From Methylomonas sp. AM2-LC (GTDB lineage Bacteria; Pseudomonadota; Gammaproteobacteria; Methylococcales; Methylomonadaceae): a stretch of 64,000 nt of DNA. Positions 8,306 to 17,673 of this stretch are shown piece by piece (positions within the stretch are counted from its first letter, which is position 1; each line of letters starts with the position of its first letter). The position numbers and the translations under genes are program-made. Location: contig NZ_CP157005.1 of NCBI RefSeq assembly GCF_039904985.1, positions 4,421,501-4,485,500 of the forward strand, in the 5' to 3' direction. Under the pieces are notes generated by a model, which did not search any database, was not told where the DNA came from, and saw only the letters and a list, made by a program, of their open reading frames with translations.

Positions 8306-10636
8306 ATGAAAACATATAGCGTATTAAAACGCAGCTTATTAGCTGCGACCATTGCCAGCTGTCTATCAATAGCGCCTTCTTATGCGGATGTACACGCAGC
8401 CGCTGACTTATTGAAAGTACAACCTGTTCAGGTATACCATGCCGCACATGGTAAATCACTGGCTGAAACTCTCAGCCAAATTGCGCAACGTTCTGGCATC
8501 ACCTTTAAAATTGGCATTGATCTAAGCAGTGATACTGTGCAACAAAACATTGCTGCAAATGACTGGATCAGCGCCGTTAAAGGCTTGTTAACAGACTATA
8601 ACTACACCCTTGTACAAGATGGCGACACCTTAAAATCCGTTATTATTACGGGCCGCAATCACAGCAGTACTTCTGTTGTTGCTACTGCACCAGCAGATCT
8701 GACAGGTGTTGCTAGCGAAAATACCATTGAATTTACACCCACGCATCAAGATTTACCCGCAAAATACCGTGATTTTCCTGCTGGCTCTGTGACCCCGGTC
8801 AATATTCCGGTTAAACAAATGCTGGATATTAAAGATAAGTCTGTTGTTTCTATGGATTTACCTATCGGTAACTATGCAGTTAATCATGATGATACTGTGA
8901 ATGGTGAAAATGGTATGCAAACCTGGGTAGGCCATCTAAATATTGAAGGCGAAGGTTATCGTGTCTATATGTCTCAGGGTCCTGCTGGAGTGATGGGGGT
9001 TGTTAATACTCCCGATGGTACTTATCATATCGAACAAACTGCTGGCTCTACTTATCTGGTTGATAGCAACAAATTAACGTCAGCTGGCTTTGAAGGCGAT
9101 CAAGAACTCACCTTGCCAACCGCTTTAATGGAAAAAATTACAGCCAGTGCTACCGCTGCTGCCAACGCTAGTACTTCTGCTAATGGTGCTGCAACCGCTA
9201 AAGACAGCACTTTAACCATCGCTCAGCTTCAAGCTGCGGTTACTGCCGATCAAGCAGCTGTCGCCGCTGCTCAAGCTACGGTTACTAAAGATCAAGCCGC
9301 GCTGGCAGCTGCCACTAGCGCATTGAACAATGATCTAACCGCTTATTTTTCTGCCGCCTCTGCAATTTCAACGGCTACCAACAACAAATATGCGACAGCT
9401 AATGCTCTGGCAAATGCATCCGCAGCAAAAGCTAGAGCACTTACTGCTGAAAACAATGCATTAAATACACTTAATGCTGCTAAAGCCGCTTTAAATTCTG
9501 CAAATACCGCACTTAAAAACGTTCGATATACCACTGCGGCCGATACATCAAGTGTTAACAATGCTCAAGCCACATACAATACTGCACTTGCAAATTACAA
9601 TGCGACAGTTACCGCGTACAACACTGCAACAGCCGCCTACAATGCAGCAGCAACGGCAGCCAATGCCGCTAACGTTGCGTTAAATACGGCCAACCAGAAC
9701 CTCATGAAATCAATCACGAACTATTACTCAGGCTTACCAGTATTAAATAGCGCTAAATCCGCATTAACGAGCGCAACAACTGCCTTGGCAACGGCTCAAT
9801 CTACTTTAAATACCGCCATTGCCGCACTGACTAGCGCACAAAATGCAGCGAAATTAACAACGGCTACCACCAGCACTACGGCAACCACTGCTAACACCGG
9901 CCCCACTAATATTATTGATATTATGGTTTACTACACTACCGTAAAACAAACACAAGCATATGCTTTACAACGCTTGCAATTGCTAACCACTATGAGTAAT
10001 CAAGCTTATGTGGATTCCAAAATCAACCTAGCATTACGTTTGGTGCATACAGAACCTACAACTTATGTAGAAAACAATTCCAACAATCAAGCATTATCTG
10101 ATCTTACAAACGACTCTGGCGCATTTGCTGGTACCAGTGCGAAACGCGCTCAATACGGTGCTGATTTGGTGTATTTGTTTAGACCTTTATATGTAAATGC
10201 AACAGGTAACTGTGGCTTAACCTATCTGGAATTTGCCAATGCTAGCACACCTAGTGCAGCAATAGGCTTTGGCACCATCGGTGATGGCAACTCTGTTGAT
10301 GTTGGCGGTTACTATTGTGGCGTAAACACGTTCACCCACGAAATTGGACATAGCTTGGGTCTGGTGCATGATCGCGCAAATGCTTTTGGCTATGGTGCTA
10401 CACCTTACTCATACGCTTGGAGTCAACAAGGAAAATTTGCTACCATCATGAGCTATCAAACCCCTATGCTGATGCTGTTTAGCACACCTTTATTGACTAC
10501 ACAATGCGCTGGTCAACCTTGCGGTTATGCTGCAAATGATGCAAAAGCATCAGACCAAACCACAGTGGTGAATATGACAGCTCCTAAAGTGGCACAATTT
10601 ATGCCAACCACCATCACCACACCTGTCTTACAATAA
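8306..10636 (+). CDS. secreted STN-reprolysin metalloprotease, short stalk (776 aa)
   Basis: An exported zinc metalloprotease. ATG at 8306 is preferred (AAGG 8 bases upstream) over an in-frame GTG at 8297. Order: signal peptide to about residue 28 (ending PSYA); an STN-like domain at about 47-105 (SLAETLSQIAQRSGITFKIG); a propeptide-like domain at about 120-260 (MQTWVGHL, GVVNTPDGTYHIEQ); an Ala/Thr/Asn-rich stalk at about 265-530, probably coiled; and a reprolysin-like domain at about 535-770. The zinc motif HEIGHSLGLVHD starts at His678 and fits HExxHxxGxxHD. The Met-turn is TIMSYQ, so this is a metzincin. STN domains normally occur in secretins and TonB-dependent transducers, so the fusion is unusual. 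The next gene is a paralogue. Confidence 0.82.
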   Translation: MKTYSVLKRSLLAATIASCLSIAPSYADVHAAADLLKVQPVQVYHAAHGKSLAETLSQIAQRSGITFKIGIDLSSDTVQQNIAANDWISAVKGLLTDYNYTLVQDGDTLKSVIITGRNHSSTSVVATAPADLTGVASENTIEFTPTHQDLPAKYRDFPAGSVTPVNIPVKQMLDIKDKSVVSMDLPIGNYAVNHDDTVNGENGMQTWVGHLNIEGEGYRVYMSQGPAGVMGVVNTPDGTYHIEQTAGSTYLVDSNKLTSAGFEGDQELTLPTALMEKITASATAAANASTSANGAATAKDSTLTIAQLQAAVTADQAAVAAAQATVTKDQAALAAATSALNNDLTAYFSAASAISTATNNKYATANALANASAAKARALTAENNALNTLNAAKAALNSANTALKNVRYTTAADTSSVNNAQATYNTALANYNATVTAYNTATAAYNAAATAANAANVALNTANQNLMKSITNYYSGLPVLNSAKSALTSATTALATAQSTLNTAIAALTSAQNAAKLTTATTSTTATTANTGPTNIIDIMVYYTTVKQTQAYALQRLQLLTTMSNQAYVDSKINLALRLVHTEPTTYVENNSNNQALSDLTNDSGAFAGTSAKRAQYGADLVYLFRPLYVNATGNCGLTYLEFANASTPSAAIGFGTIGDGNSVDVGGYYCGVNTFTHEIGHSLGLVHDRANAFGYGATPYSYAWSQQGKFATIMSYQTPMLMLFSTPLLTTQCAGQPCGYAANDAKASDQTTVVNMTAPKVAQFMPTTITTPVLQ

Positions 10637-10666
10637 TTGCTTCAATATAAGTTAATAGCTTAATGA

Positions 10667-10697
10667 GCCGTCGCCTTTAGGGGCGACGGCTTTTTTA
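10667..10697 (+). terminator. rho-independent terminator of protease 1
   Basis: GCCGTCGCC and GGCGACGGC form a 9-bp GC-rich stem with a 6-nt loop, followed by TTTTTT. It starts 31 bp after the stop codon. Confidence 0.93.
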
Positions 10698-11360
10698 TGC
10701 GTCAAAGAAAATACAAAGCTTTATCAATTAATCGCGTAACTTGATACTATTTTCATTGAAACAATTCACTTATATTAATCAACTTAAGGAAGTTATTATT
10801 TTAATCTAATCTTAATGTGATACTCACTTTAAACTCACAGAGGGTAGTTAAAATTTTCAATAATCGAGAAAGAAAAGTTAATAAACTATCTTTACTTAAA
10901 ATTATCAGCGACTACATTTGCTTGTAGATTTAAGGTATCTCCATATCACCCAGTGCGTAAGATTATACCGGGATGAAAGTTGATAAAATTTATGAATCGA
11001 TACTGATGCCAGAAAAAAAATTACCACATAAATTTATTATATTATTGATTTTTAATGTTTTTTTAAGTTTTTTTAGAAAAAACCAATCAGTAACAAGGTT
11101 AATTTACACATTAAATTTATTTGTTGACTATACTCAAGCAATAGATTTCCAGGTCATCTTTACTTGATTTTTTGCTTGCAAGTTATCAAATATTATTATA
11201 GTATCTTGACAGAATGGATTACTAATCTCGCTTCTCTTAAGTTAATTACCTCTGCTGCATTTTGCATATAATAACGCATGCATAGCACTGGACTTTAAAT
11301 TACCCGAGTGAGAACTACGGTTAGATTGCACCGAATTTTAAACAACCCAATATAACCGTA
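10698..11360 (+). other. noncoding region upstream of protease 2
   Basis: About 660 bp, very AT-rich, with no credible gene. The strong terminator before it means protease 2 must have its own promoter here; I could not place it with confidence. Confidence 0.4.
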
Positions 11361-14309
11361 ATGAAAAACAACAGTGTACTAAAACGCAGCATTTTGGCTG
11401 CTACTATTGCAAGCTGCCTATCAATTACCAGTTCATATGCGGGAGTTATTGCCCCAACTGAATTATTAACAGTTCAGCCGGTACATATTTACCATGCTGC
11501 CCAAGGCAAATCGCTAGCAGAAACCCTCAACCAACTTGCTCAGCGCTCTGGTATTACGTTTAAAATTGGCATTGATCTAAGTAGCGATACTGTTCAGCAA
11601 AATATTGCAGCCAGCGACTGGACTAGTGCGGTAAAAGAACTGCTAACGGATTACAATTACTCGCTCATCCAGGACGGCAAGCAACTAAAAACAGTGATTA
11701 TTACTGGCCGTAACCACAGCAGCAATCCCTTAATTTCTTTAGCCCCCACCTCAAGCCAGTCTCAACCTGAAAATACCATTGAATTTTCACGCACATATAA
11801 AGAGCTACCGCAAAAATATCGCGCTATGCCCGCAGGTGCGGTAACCGCAATTCAAATTCCGGTTAAACAGATGCTGGACATTAAAGATAATTCTGTTATT
11901 TCCCTAGACTTACCAATTGGCAATTATGCGGTGAACCATGACAACACTGTAGATGGTCAAAACGGTATGCAAACCTGGGTAGGGCATCTTGACAATGAAG
12001 GTGAAGGTTATCGTGTGTATGTTTCGCAAGGTTCAGCAGGCATTATGGGTGTTATTAACACGCCGGACGGCACGTACCACATTGAACAAACAGAAGGTAA
12101 CACTTATCTGATAGATACAAATCAGCTGAGTGCTGCTGGCTTTGTAGGTGACCAGGAAACCAGTTTACCTACCGCATTAATGGAACAATTAACAGCTAAG
12201 GCTCTCGCTTCTGCAAACAGCATCAGCGCAGCAAGTACGGCCACTATTGACCAACTAAAAGCGACTGTCGCCACTGACCAAATAGCATTAGCCGCCGCCC
12301 AAACAACAGTCACAAATGACCAAGCAGCTCTAAGTAAAGCTCAGACAGCCTTAACAAATGCTTTGGCAGCTTTTAATACCGCTACGACTAATGTAGCGAC
12401 TGCAACAACAACTAAAAATAACGCGCTAACAGCAGAAACCAGTGCAAGCGCGTTAAACACGCAAACGCTTGCCGCTGAAACTGCGGCTTTAACTGCGGTT
12501 AATGCCGAAAAAGCTAAATTAAATGCCGACACGACTGCATTAAACAACGCCCAAACTGCTTTTAATACTATTAAGGCTAAAGAAATTGCTGATTTGGCAA
12601 ATGTGAATAACCTAAAAGCCAAACTTACCGCAGGCATTACCCAGTTAATTAGTGCCATAACAGCCAAAATCAGAGCCACATCAGCATTATCCGCTGCTGA
12701 AAGCGCTGCAAAAATCACCTTAAACAACTTAACGGCGGCAACCAACGCCAAAAATAGCGCAGCCTCAACCTTAGCAACAGCAAGTACGGTAAATACCACT
12801 GCTCAAACTGCCCTGTTAGCAGCACAAACGGCAGTCACTAATGCAAAAAATGCCCTTGCCAATGCTAAAACATCTACAGCAATAGCAACAGCAAACGCTG
12901 CGTTAATTTCAGCTAATAATAATTTGACTACTGAGCAAAGCGCTTATACCCTAGCTAATACGGCTTACAACACTGCACTAGCCAATGCAACTAAAGCTAA
13001 TAGTGCCTATACTCTGGCAGTTTCTGCCAATGCAACAGCCCAATCTCAGGTTAATACTGAAAAGGCTGCAATGACTTCAATCAATGCCACTTATAGCAGC
13101 GATTTAGCAGCTTATTATGCGGATAACTATGCTTTTGTTTCCGCACAAAAAACTTACAACGCAGATGTCGTTGCCTACAACGCAGCAAATGCGACATTAA
13201 CCACAGCCACGGCAAATTTCAATAAAGACCAAGCTACTTATAACAGTTTGAGTGCCACCTATAGCACCACTCTAAGAGCCTATCAAAATGCAGCTGCGGC
13301 ATACAGTAACGCAACTGCAGCACTTGCTTCGGCTAATTCTGCGCTTAGCACTGCAAACCAACAATTAACCAGTGCTACTGCCGCTTACAATACTGCTTTA
13401 AGCACCGTAAACACCGCTCAATCTGCTCTGAATGCTGCAAATACAGCGCTAGCAACAGCTCAAACCAACTATAACGCTGCAGTTGCTGCTCTGAAATTAG
13501 CTGAGGCTCCGTCAACAAACACAACAACAACCTCATCAAGCAGCTCTGGAAGCAGTTCTATCAACGCCAACATCACAAATACCATTGATATTATGGTTTT
13601 ATATACCACTATCAAACAAACCCAAGCCTATGCTCTACAACGAATTCAATTATTAACCACCATGAGCAATCAGGCGTATATAGACTCAAAAATCAATCTT
13701 GCGATACGACTGGTACATACTGAACCGACCACCTATGTCGAAAATAACAGCAATAATCAAGCCTTAAGTGATATGGTTAACAATATGGGTGTATTTGCTG
13801 GCCTCAGCACCAAACGTGCTAAATATGGCGCTGATTTAGTGTATTTATTTCGCCCCTTGTACGTAAATGCCACTGGTAACTGCGGATTAAGCTATGTTGA
13901 ATTTGCTTCGGGTAGCACACCTAATGCTGCGGTAGGTTTTGGCACCATGGGTGATGGGAACTCCGTTGATGCTACTGGTTATTATTGTGGTGTAAATACC
14001 TTTACTCACGAGATTGGTCATGGTCTAGGTCTAGTTCATGACCGAGCCGATGCCAATGGCTATGGTGCAACACCTTATTCCTACGCTTGGAGCAATCAAG
14101 GCGTATTTGCTACCATCATGAGCTACCAAACCCCTATGCTAATGCTGTTTAGCACACCTTTACTCACTACTCAATGCGCAGGACAACCTTGCGGCTACCC
14201 AGCGAGCGATACAGCTAGAGCGTCTGATCAAACCAGTGTTGTTAATATCACCGCACCACAAGTGGCAAAATTTATGCCTACTACCATTACTAAACCAGTT
14301 CTTCAATAA
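11361..14309 (+). CDS. secreted STN-reprolysin metalloprotease, long stalk (982 aa)
   Basis: Paralogue of the 8306-10636 protein, with the same domain order. The signal peptide ends SSYA and the STN domain has the same core as protease 1 (GITFKIGIDLSSDTVQQNIA). The propeptide-like domain spans about 120-260 (MQTWVGHLDNEGEGYRVY, GVINTPDGTYHIEQ). The Ala/Thr/Asn stalk spans about 270-735, roughly 200 residues longer than in protease 1. A Ser-rich hinge (SSSSSGSSS) precedes the catalytic domain at about 745-980. The zinc motif HEIGHGLGLVHD starts at His883, and the Met-turn is TIMSYQ. Catalytic domains are almost identical between paralogues, whereas stalks align poorly, so stalk length is the evolving part. 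Likely exported and possibly cell-attached; substrate unknown. Confidence 0.82.
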   Translation: MKNNSVLKRSILAATIASCLSITSSYAGVIAPTELLTVQPVHIYHAAQGKSLAETLNQLAQRSGITFKIGIDLSSDTVQQNIAASDWTSAVKELLTDYNYSLIQDGKQLKTVIITGRNHSSNPLISLAPTSSQSQPENTIEFSRTYKELPQKYRAMPAGAVTAIQIPVKQMLDIKDNSVISLDLPIGNYAVNHDNTVDGQNGMQTWVGHLDNEGEGYRVYVSQGSAGIMGVINTPDGTYHIEQTEGNTYLIDTNQLSAAGFVGDQETSLPTALMEQLTAKALASANSISAASTATIDQLKATVATDQIALAAAQTTVTNDQAALSKAQTALTNALAAFNTATTNVATATTTKNNALTAETSASALNTQTLAAETAALTAVNAEKAKLNADTTALNNAQTAFNTIKAKEIADLANVNNLKAKLTAGITQLISAITAKIRATSALSAAESAAKITLNNLTAATNAKNSAASTLATASTVNTTAQTALLAAQTAVTNAKNALANAKTSTAIATANAALISANNNLTTEQSAYTLANTAYNTALANATKANSAYTLAVSANATAQSQVNTEKAAMTSINATYSSDLAAYYADNYAFVSAQKTYNADVVAYNAANATLTTATANFNKDQATYNSLSATYSTTLRAYQNAAAAYSNATAALASANSALSTANQQLTSATAAYNTALSTVNTAQSALNAANTALATAQTNYNAAVAALKLAEAPSTNTTTTSSSSSGSSSINANITNTIDIMVLYTTIKQTQAYALQRIQLLTTMSNQAYIDSKINLAIRLVHTEPTTYVENNSNNQALSDMVNNMGVFAGLSTKRAKYGADLVYLFRPLYVNATGNCGLSYVEFASGSTPNAAVGFGTMGDGNSVDATGYYCGVNTFTHEIGHGLGLVHDRADANGYGATPYSYAWSNQGVFATIMSYQTPMLMLFSTPLLTTQCAGQPCGYPASDTARASDQTSVVNITAPQVAKFMPTTITKPVLQ

Positions 14310-14330
14310 CCAAACAGCGCATCAAGTCAT

Positions 14331-14379
14331 GCTTAATAGCCAGCATTAACCTGAAAAAGATTAATGCTGGCTATTAAGC
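14331..14379. terminator. 19-bp perfect inverted repeat between convergent genes
   Basis: The arms 14331-14349 and 14361-14379 are perfect complements (GCTTAATAGCCAGCATTAA) around an 11-nt loop. It lies between the plus-strand protease and the minus-strand LRV operon, so it can serve both as a terminator. The arms are AT-rich and no long T run follows, so efficiency is uncertain. Confidence 0.65.
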
Positions 14380-14411
14380 TGGCCTGACAAATCGACCACG
14401 AAATTTTCAAT

Positions 14412-15095
14412 TTATACGAGCGAAGGTCTTTTTAAAAGGGATAGATGCATAATGCCAGCAACTTGCAGCTTGTCAGCTAATATCTGCCGTCCACTTACAC
14501 CTTTGCCACGCAAATAAATGACTTCAGCTGGACTTAATAAAGTTGCAGAAACTAAACGTACAGTAGCGTTACTGTCTGGTGATAAACTAATTACGGGTAG
14601 TTTTTGTAAACTTAACAGTACGCCGGAAATATTTCGGCCGTCCTTTATGTGATCAATATTTAATTCTAGTGATAATAGCTCCCCAGCCAGCAACCTTGTG
14701 GATAAGCGAGGAAAACCTGCCAATGTATGACTAATCTCTGCCAACATGGGAAATAACCACGTATCTGCCAACTGAGTTAAAGGCGTGTTGCTTGTGAGCT
14801 CAACATCGGGTGATTCGATAAAAACTTCAAGACCAAGTCCGTTATCACCTTGATGTCTGTCTACCCAAGGATCAGACAAACCGTCAGAAATAATACAGGC
14901 ATTTTGTCCACGGCGAACCCCGAGCCAAGCAGCACTTGCTGGCCATTCTGGTCCTTCGCTCATAGGCCCCATCAAGGACGTTAACATCGCCAATTCAGAG
15001 CCAAACCATTCTTGCATGGCTTGATGTCGAGCTGTAGTAGCAAGACGCAATCGGTCGCTATAACTTAGGCCAACAACATAATCATTCATCATCAA
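14412..15095 (-). CDS. hypothetical protein of the LRV-flavodoxin operon
   Basis: A 227-residue protein I do not recognise with confidence. It has no signal peptide or membrane segment. The stretch GQNACIISDGLSDPW followed by GLGLEVFIESP and a TWLFPMLAEISHTL helix faintly recalls SUFU-like domains; I give that low weight. It overlaps the LRV gene by 14 bp, so translation is probably coupled, and it is the last gene of the three-gene operon. Three Met codons at the start leave the exact initiation point open. Confidence 0.6.
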   Translation of the reverse strand: MMMNDYVVGLSYSDRLRLATTARHQAMQEWFGSELAMLTSLMGPMSEGPEWPASAAWLGVRRGQNACIISDGLSDPWVDRHQGDNGLGLEVFIESPDVELTSNTPLTQLADTWLFPMLAEISHTLAGFPRLSTRLLAGELLSLELNIDHIKDGRNISGVLLSLQKLPVISLSPDSNATVRLVSATLLSPAEVIYLRGKGVSGRQILADKLQVAGIMHLSLLKRPSLV

Positions 15096-15861
15096 TCTCT
15101 TTTTCCATATCCATTAAAGCCAAGCGTTGCTGTACTACTTCACGCACTTCTGCATCTGCATCAGACAACATCTGCTCTAATTGATATTGCTTTGCGCGTA
15201 GGGCAACTTCGTAACGTACAAGCCAATCAGAGTCTGATTGCATGAGCTGAATATCATCCACATCCATGCGCTGTACAATAGTACGGCGTATTGTGACTTC
15301 AGGATCATTAGCAAGTAAACCCAAACTGACTTGTGGTATACGCTCAGCAACAATACGTCTTACTTCGGCATCTGTATCTGCCACCAATCGAAACAAGCGA
15401 CCCGACGGCAAGCGCCGCGCCACATAGACACGTACCAAATAATCCGGGTCATCAGCCATTAACTCTAATTGTTCTGTGGGAAGACGGTCGGCAACTGTGA
15501 CTCTTACTTCCCTATCTTCATCATTGCGTAGTGTCAGCAACAAATCTATCGGTAAGCGATAAGCTAGTACACGCCTTACCGCTTCATCAGGGTCTGCCAG
15601 TAAAGTAATCAGCTGATTTTGAGGCAAATAACGCGCAGCTATTGCACGGCGCTCCCAAAAAACATCGTGTATATAACAGAGTGCTTGCTCGGGATGCGCT
15701 TTAAAAAATCGATCTATTTGCCTTCCACTTTCAGCAAGAACACAACAATGGCCTAGCTTACAATTACCAGCAATCAATAATGTGTGCTGATGCTGGCATT
15801 GGCTACAATCTGCCATCGGCGTTGAATCAAAACTATCTTCATCAATTTGAGATGTGAGCAT
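15082..15861 (-). CDS. 4Fe-4S leucine-rich-repeat-variant (LRV) protein
   Basis: A 259-residue cytoplasmic protein. The N-terminal Cys-rich domain (CSQCQHQH, then CKLGHCCVL) would bind a 4Fe-4S cluster, as in the LRV protein of Azotobacter vinelandii. It is followed by about eight LRV/HEAT-like repeats of roughly 24 residues, with recurring patterns such as DPDEAVRRVLAYRLP, DEDREVRVTVADRLP and DTDAEVRRIVAERIP. Genes of this type are typically found with nitrogen-fixation genes, and its upstream partner here is a flavodoxin, but no nif structural gene is in the window. It starts 3 bp after the flavodoxin stop. Confidence 0.85.
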   Translation of the reverse strand: MLTSQIDEDSFDSTPMADCSQCQHQHTLLIAGNCKLGHCCVLAESGRQIDRFFKAHPEQALCYIHDVFWERRAIAARYLPQNQLITLLADPDEAVRRVLAYRLPIDLLLTLRNDEDREVRVTVADRLPTEQLELMADDPDYLVRVYVARRLPSGRLFRLVADTDAEVRRIVAERIPQVSLGLLANDPEVTIRRTIVQRMDVDDIQLMQSDSDWLVRYEVALRAKQYQLEQMLSDADAEVREVVQQRLALMDMEKEIDDE

Positions 15862-15864
15862 TGC

Positions 15865-16419
15865 TTAATTAGCCTGAGCGTTTGCAGCTAATAACATAGG
15901 CGTAACTGTAGCCAACCATATTTGCAACCTTTCATCTGTTAAATGCGGTTGCCCTCGTTGATCCAATACCAAACCCACAAATTGATTATCAATTATGGCT
16001 TTAGAATGTTCGAACTGATAACCCTCAGTACTCCAGCGACCAACCATATCTGCTCCATGCCCATAAAAAACCTGATACAACTGCATTAGAGAACTGGCAA
16101 AGCGCGATGCGTAACGCTCCTGATGACCCAAACCAAACAAGGCGATTTTTTTACCTGTTAAATCAACATCATCCAGTAATGGGACAAACTCCGCCCAATT
16201 AGCTTCTTGGCATCCTACCGCCAAACCCGGTAAATCGCCAACACCATAACTAGGCGTACCCAAAATTAATGCATCATATTGCAACAGCTCAACAACGCTG
16301 GTTCGATTTATGTTTTTGGGTTTATCAGCCAATGCTTCGCCAAGCAAACTGTATATTTTTTTGGCTACCAGTCGAGTGCTTCCCGTATCAGTTCCGAAAA
16401 AAATGCCAATTTTACTCAT
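15865..16419 (-). CDS. flavodoxin (NifF-like)
   Basis: A 184-residue FMN electron carrier. The phosphate-binding loop FFGTDTGSTRLVAKKI lies at residues 7-22, LILGTPSYGVGDLPG supplies the first aromatic loop over the flavin, and IALFGLGHQERYASRF the second. Length and the long insert match long-chain flavodoxins such as NifF, which deliver electrons to nitrogenase reductase. With the LRV protein immediately downstream, a role in nitrogen fixation is likely; a housekeeping flavodoxin cannot be excluded. First gene of the operon, with about 240 bp upstream in which I see no clear sigma-54 promoter. Confidence 0.9.
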   Translation of the reverse strand: MSKIGIFFGTDTGSTRLVAKKIYSLLGEALADKPKNINRTSVVELLQYDALILGTPSYGVGDLPGLAVGCQEANWAEFVPLLDDVDLTGKKIALFGLGHQERYASRFASSLMQLYQVFYGHGADMVGRWSTEGYQFEHSKAIIDNQFVGLVLDQRGQPHLTDERLQIWLATVTPMLLAANAQAN

Positions 16420-16657
16420 ACTTTACCTGTGTCAGAGATTGGGGGCTTAAACTTAGATTACAAATTTAATCTCGCAAAATTCACACCAGTTTTTTAAACA
16501 AAAAAAACTATTAACTATCAATTACATAAATAACATTATTCATTAGACGAAAAATAGATTGTTACCATTAAATAACAATTGTTTGTTGACTTGATGGATT
16601 TACAACAACTTTAAAGGATATGTGTTTAAAAAAAGCGTAGGTTTTTTTCTAAATCTC

Positions 16658-17224
16658 TTAAACCACAACCCGCCGAAAAGTCAGATTAATACGGCTTTGC
16701 TTTACGCTTTGATCGATTGGGACTCTATGTAACCAGTTTTGTTGAAACCTAGGATGCATGACCAGCAAATCACCTTGACGTAATAGTATTTGCGCATGTA
16801 AGTCTGATTTCTTATGCTTAAACTCGAAACTGCGTGTCGCACCAAAACTGAGAGAAGCTATAAAAGGTTGTTCGCCTAATTCAGGTTCATTATCAGCATG
16901 CCAACCAACATGATCTTCGCCATTCCGGTAACAATTTACTAACACGGCATTAAATGAAACATGCAAATATCCTTCAACTCGGGCTCGAATCTCGCTAAGT
17001 AACGGTGTCCAAGGCCTGGTTTCTAAAAGATTATTGCTATAACTATAGTGTATGCCAGCATCTGCATGCCAAGTCTGCAGTCTAGGCAATACAAATTTGC
17101 GTCCGGCGTAATAATAGCGATTATCCGGCCAGTTTTGTTCTAGTCTCAAGCGATTATAAATGTCCTCACTTTCAGTTGTTGTATAAAATCCTTCTACTGT
17201 ATCGAAATCATGACAGATCGCCAT
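16658..17224 (-). CDS. AlkB-like 2-oxoglutarate/Fe(II) dioxygenase
   Basis: A 188-residue enzyme of the AlkB family, which oxidatively removes alkyl groups from DNA or RNA bases. Visible motifs are the substrate-side PRLQTWHADAG, the iron-binding HADNEPELG (His and Asp), IASLSFGATRSF, the distal His in WLHRVPI and the 2OG-binding RINLTFRR at the C-terminus. The layout is closest to the short AlkB2/AlkB3-type proteins. The start ATG has AGGG just upstream and lies within the end of the hemerythrin-like gene (31-bp overlap), so the two are probably co-translated. Confidence 0.9.
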   Translation of the reverse strand: MAICHDFDTVEGFYTTTESEDIYNRLRLEQNWPDNRYYYAGRKFVLPRLQTWHADAGIHYSYSNNLLETRPWTPLLSEIRARVEGYLHVSFNAVLVNCYRNGEDHVGWHADNEPELGEQPFIASLSFGATRSFEFKHKKSDLHAQILLRQGDLLVMHPRFQQNWLHRVPIDQSVKQSRINLTFRRVVV

Positions 17225-17505
17225 ACCCTGCCCTTGTCTGCTTTGATTTTAAATTGTTTGAACTCGGCTAATACTCGCCAGTGTTCACCTATATGCTCAA
17301 TTTCTGAGGGAAATGCTGTTTGTTTTATCAATTGCTCTTCACGCTGAAAATGCTGTTCCGCGTGCGTATAAAGCTGTTTGAACAAAGCAGGGAACTCGGC
17401 ATTACCGACAAAGCCCAACTGACTGATAATACCAATGAATGTTTGATGTTCATCATCAATCTCTGTATTCCCAGTTAACGTTATTGGTTTATTGTCGATT
17501 GTCAT
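17194..17505 (-). CDS. bacteriohemerythrin-like protein, C-terminally truncated
   Basis: A 103-residue protein matching the first three helices of hemerythrin. Di-iron ligands seen are His20 (IDDEHQ), His52 and Glu56 (HFQREE), and His71 and His75 (HIGEH). The fourth helix, which normally gives the last His and Asp, is missing: after EFKQF the reading runs through an unrelated basic stretch to a stop. Family members are usually about 130 residues. The AlkB start codon lies in the lost region, so a deletion probably joined the two genes. Oxygen binding by this shortened form is doubtful. Confidence 0.75.
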   Translation of the reverse strand: MTIDNKPITLTGNTEIDDEHQTFIGIISQLGFVGNAEFPALFKQLYTHAEQHFQREEQLIKQTAFPSEIEHIGEHWRVLAEFKQFKIKADKGRVWRSVMISIQ

Positions 17506-17590
17506 AACGTATTTCCACTAAATTTAAAAGTTTGCTCTATTCATTAGTACTAAGCGCTTAATAATAAATCAGTACGATTTTTTACGTCGG

Positions 17591-17641
17591 ATCGGCTAGC
17601 CCGCTCATGGTTCGACTAGGCTCACCACGAACGGACTAGCC
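17591..17641. repeat. short palindromic intergenic repeat
   Basis: GGCTAG and CTAGCC flank an inner TGGTTCG/CGAAC-containing segment (CTCATGGTTCGACTAGGCTC, then ACCACGAACGG). It is similar in style to the core of the MITE-like elements at 6683 and 21589 but not the same sequence. Confidence 0.45.
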
Positions 17642-17673
17642 AATGGAGTGCATATTGAGTGTTTGTCAGTGGC

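Noticed and set aside
12341..12799. 152-residue open frame on the minus strand inside protease 2
   Set aside because: Antisense shadow of the Ala-rich stalk; GCN codons read backwards give a long hydrophobic frame without a start signal or family features.
16583..16608. TTGTTG-N14-CAACAA palindrome upstream of the flavodoxin operon as a possible NifA site
   Set aside because: NifA sites are TGT-N10-ACA; the spacing here does not fit, and no sigma-54 promoter is visible.
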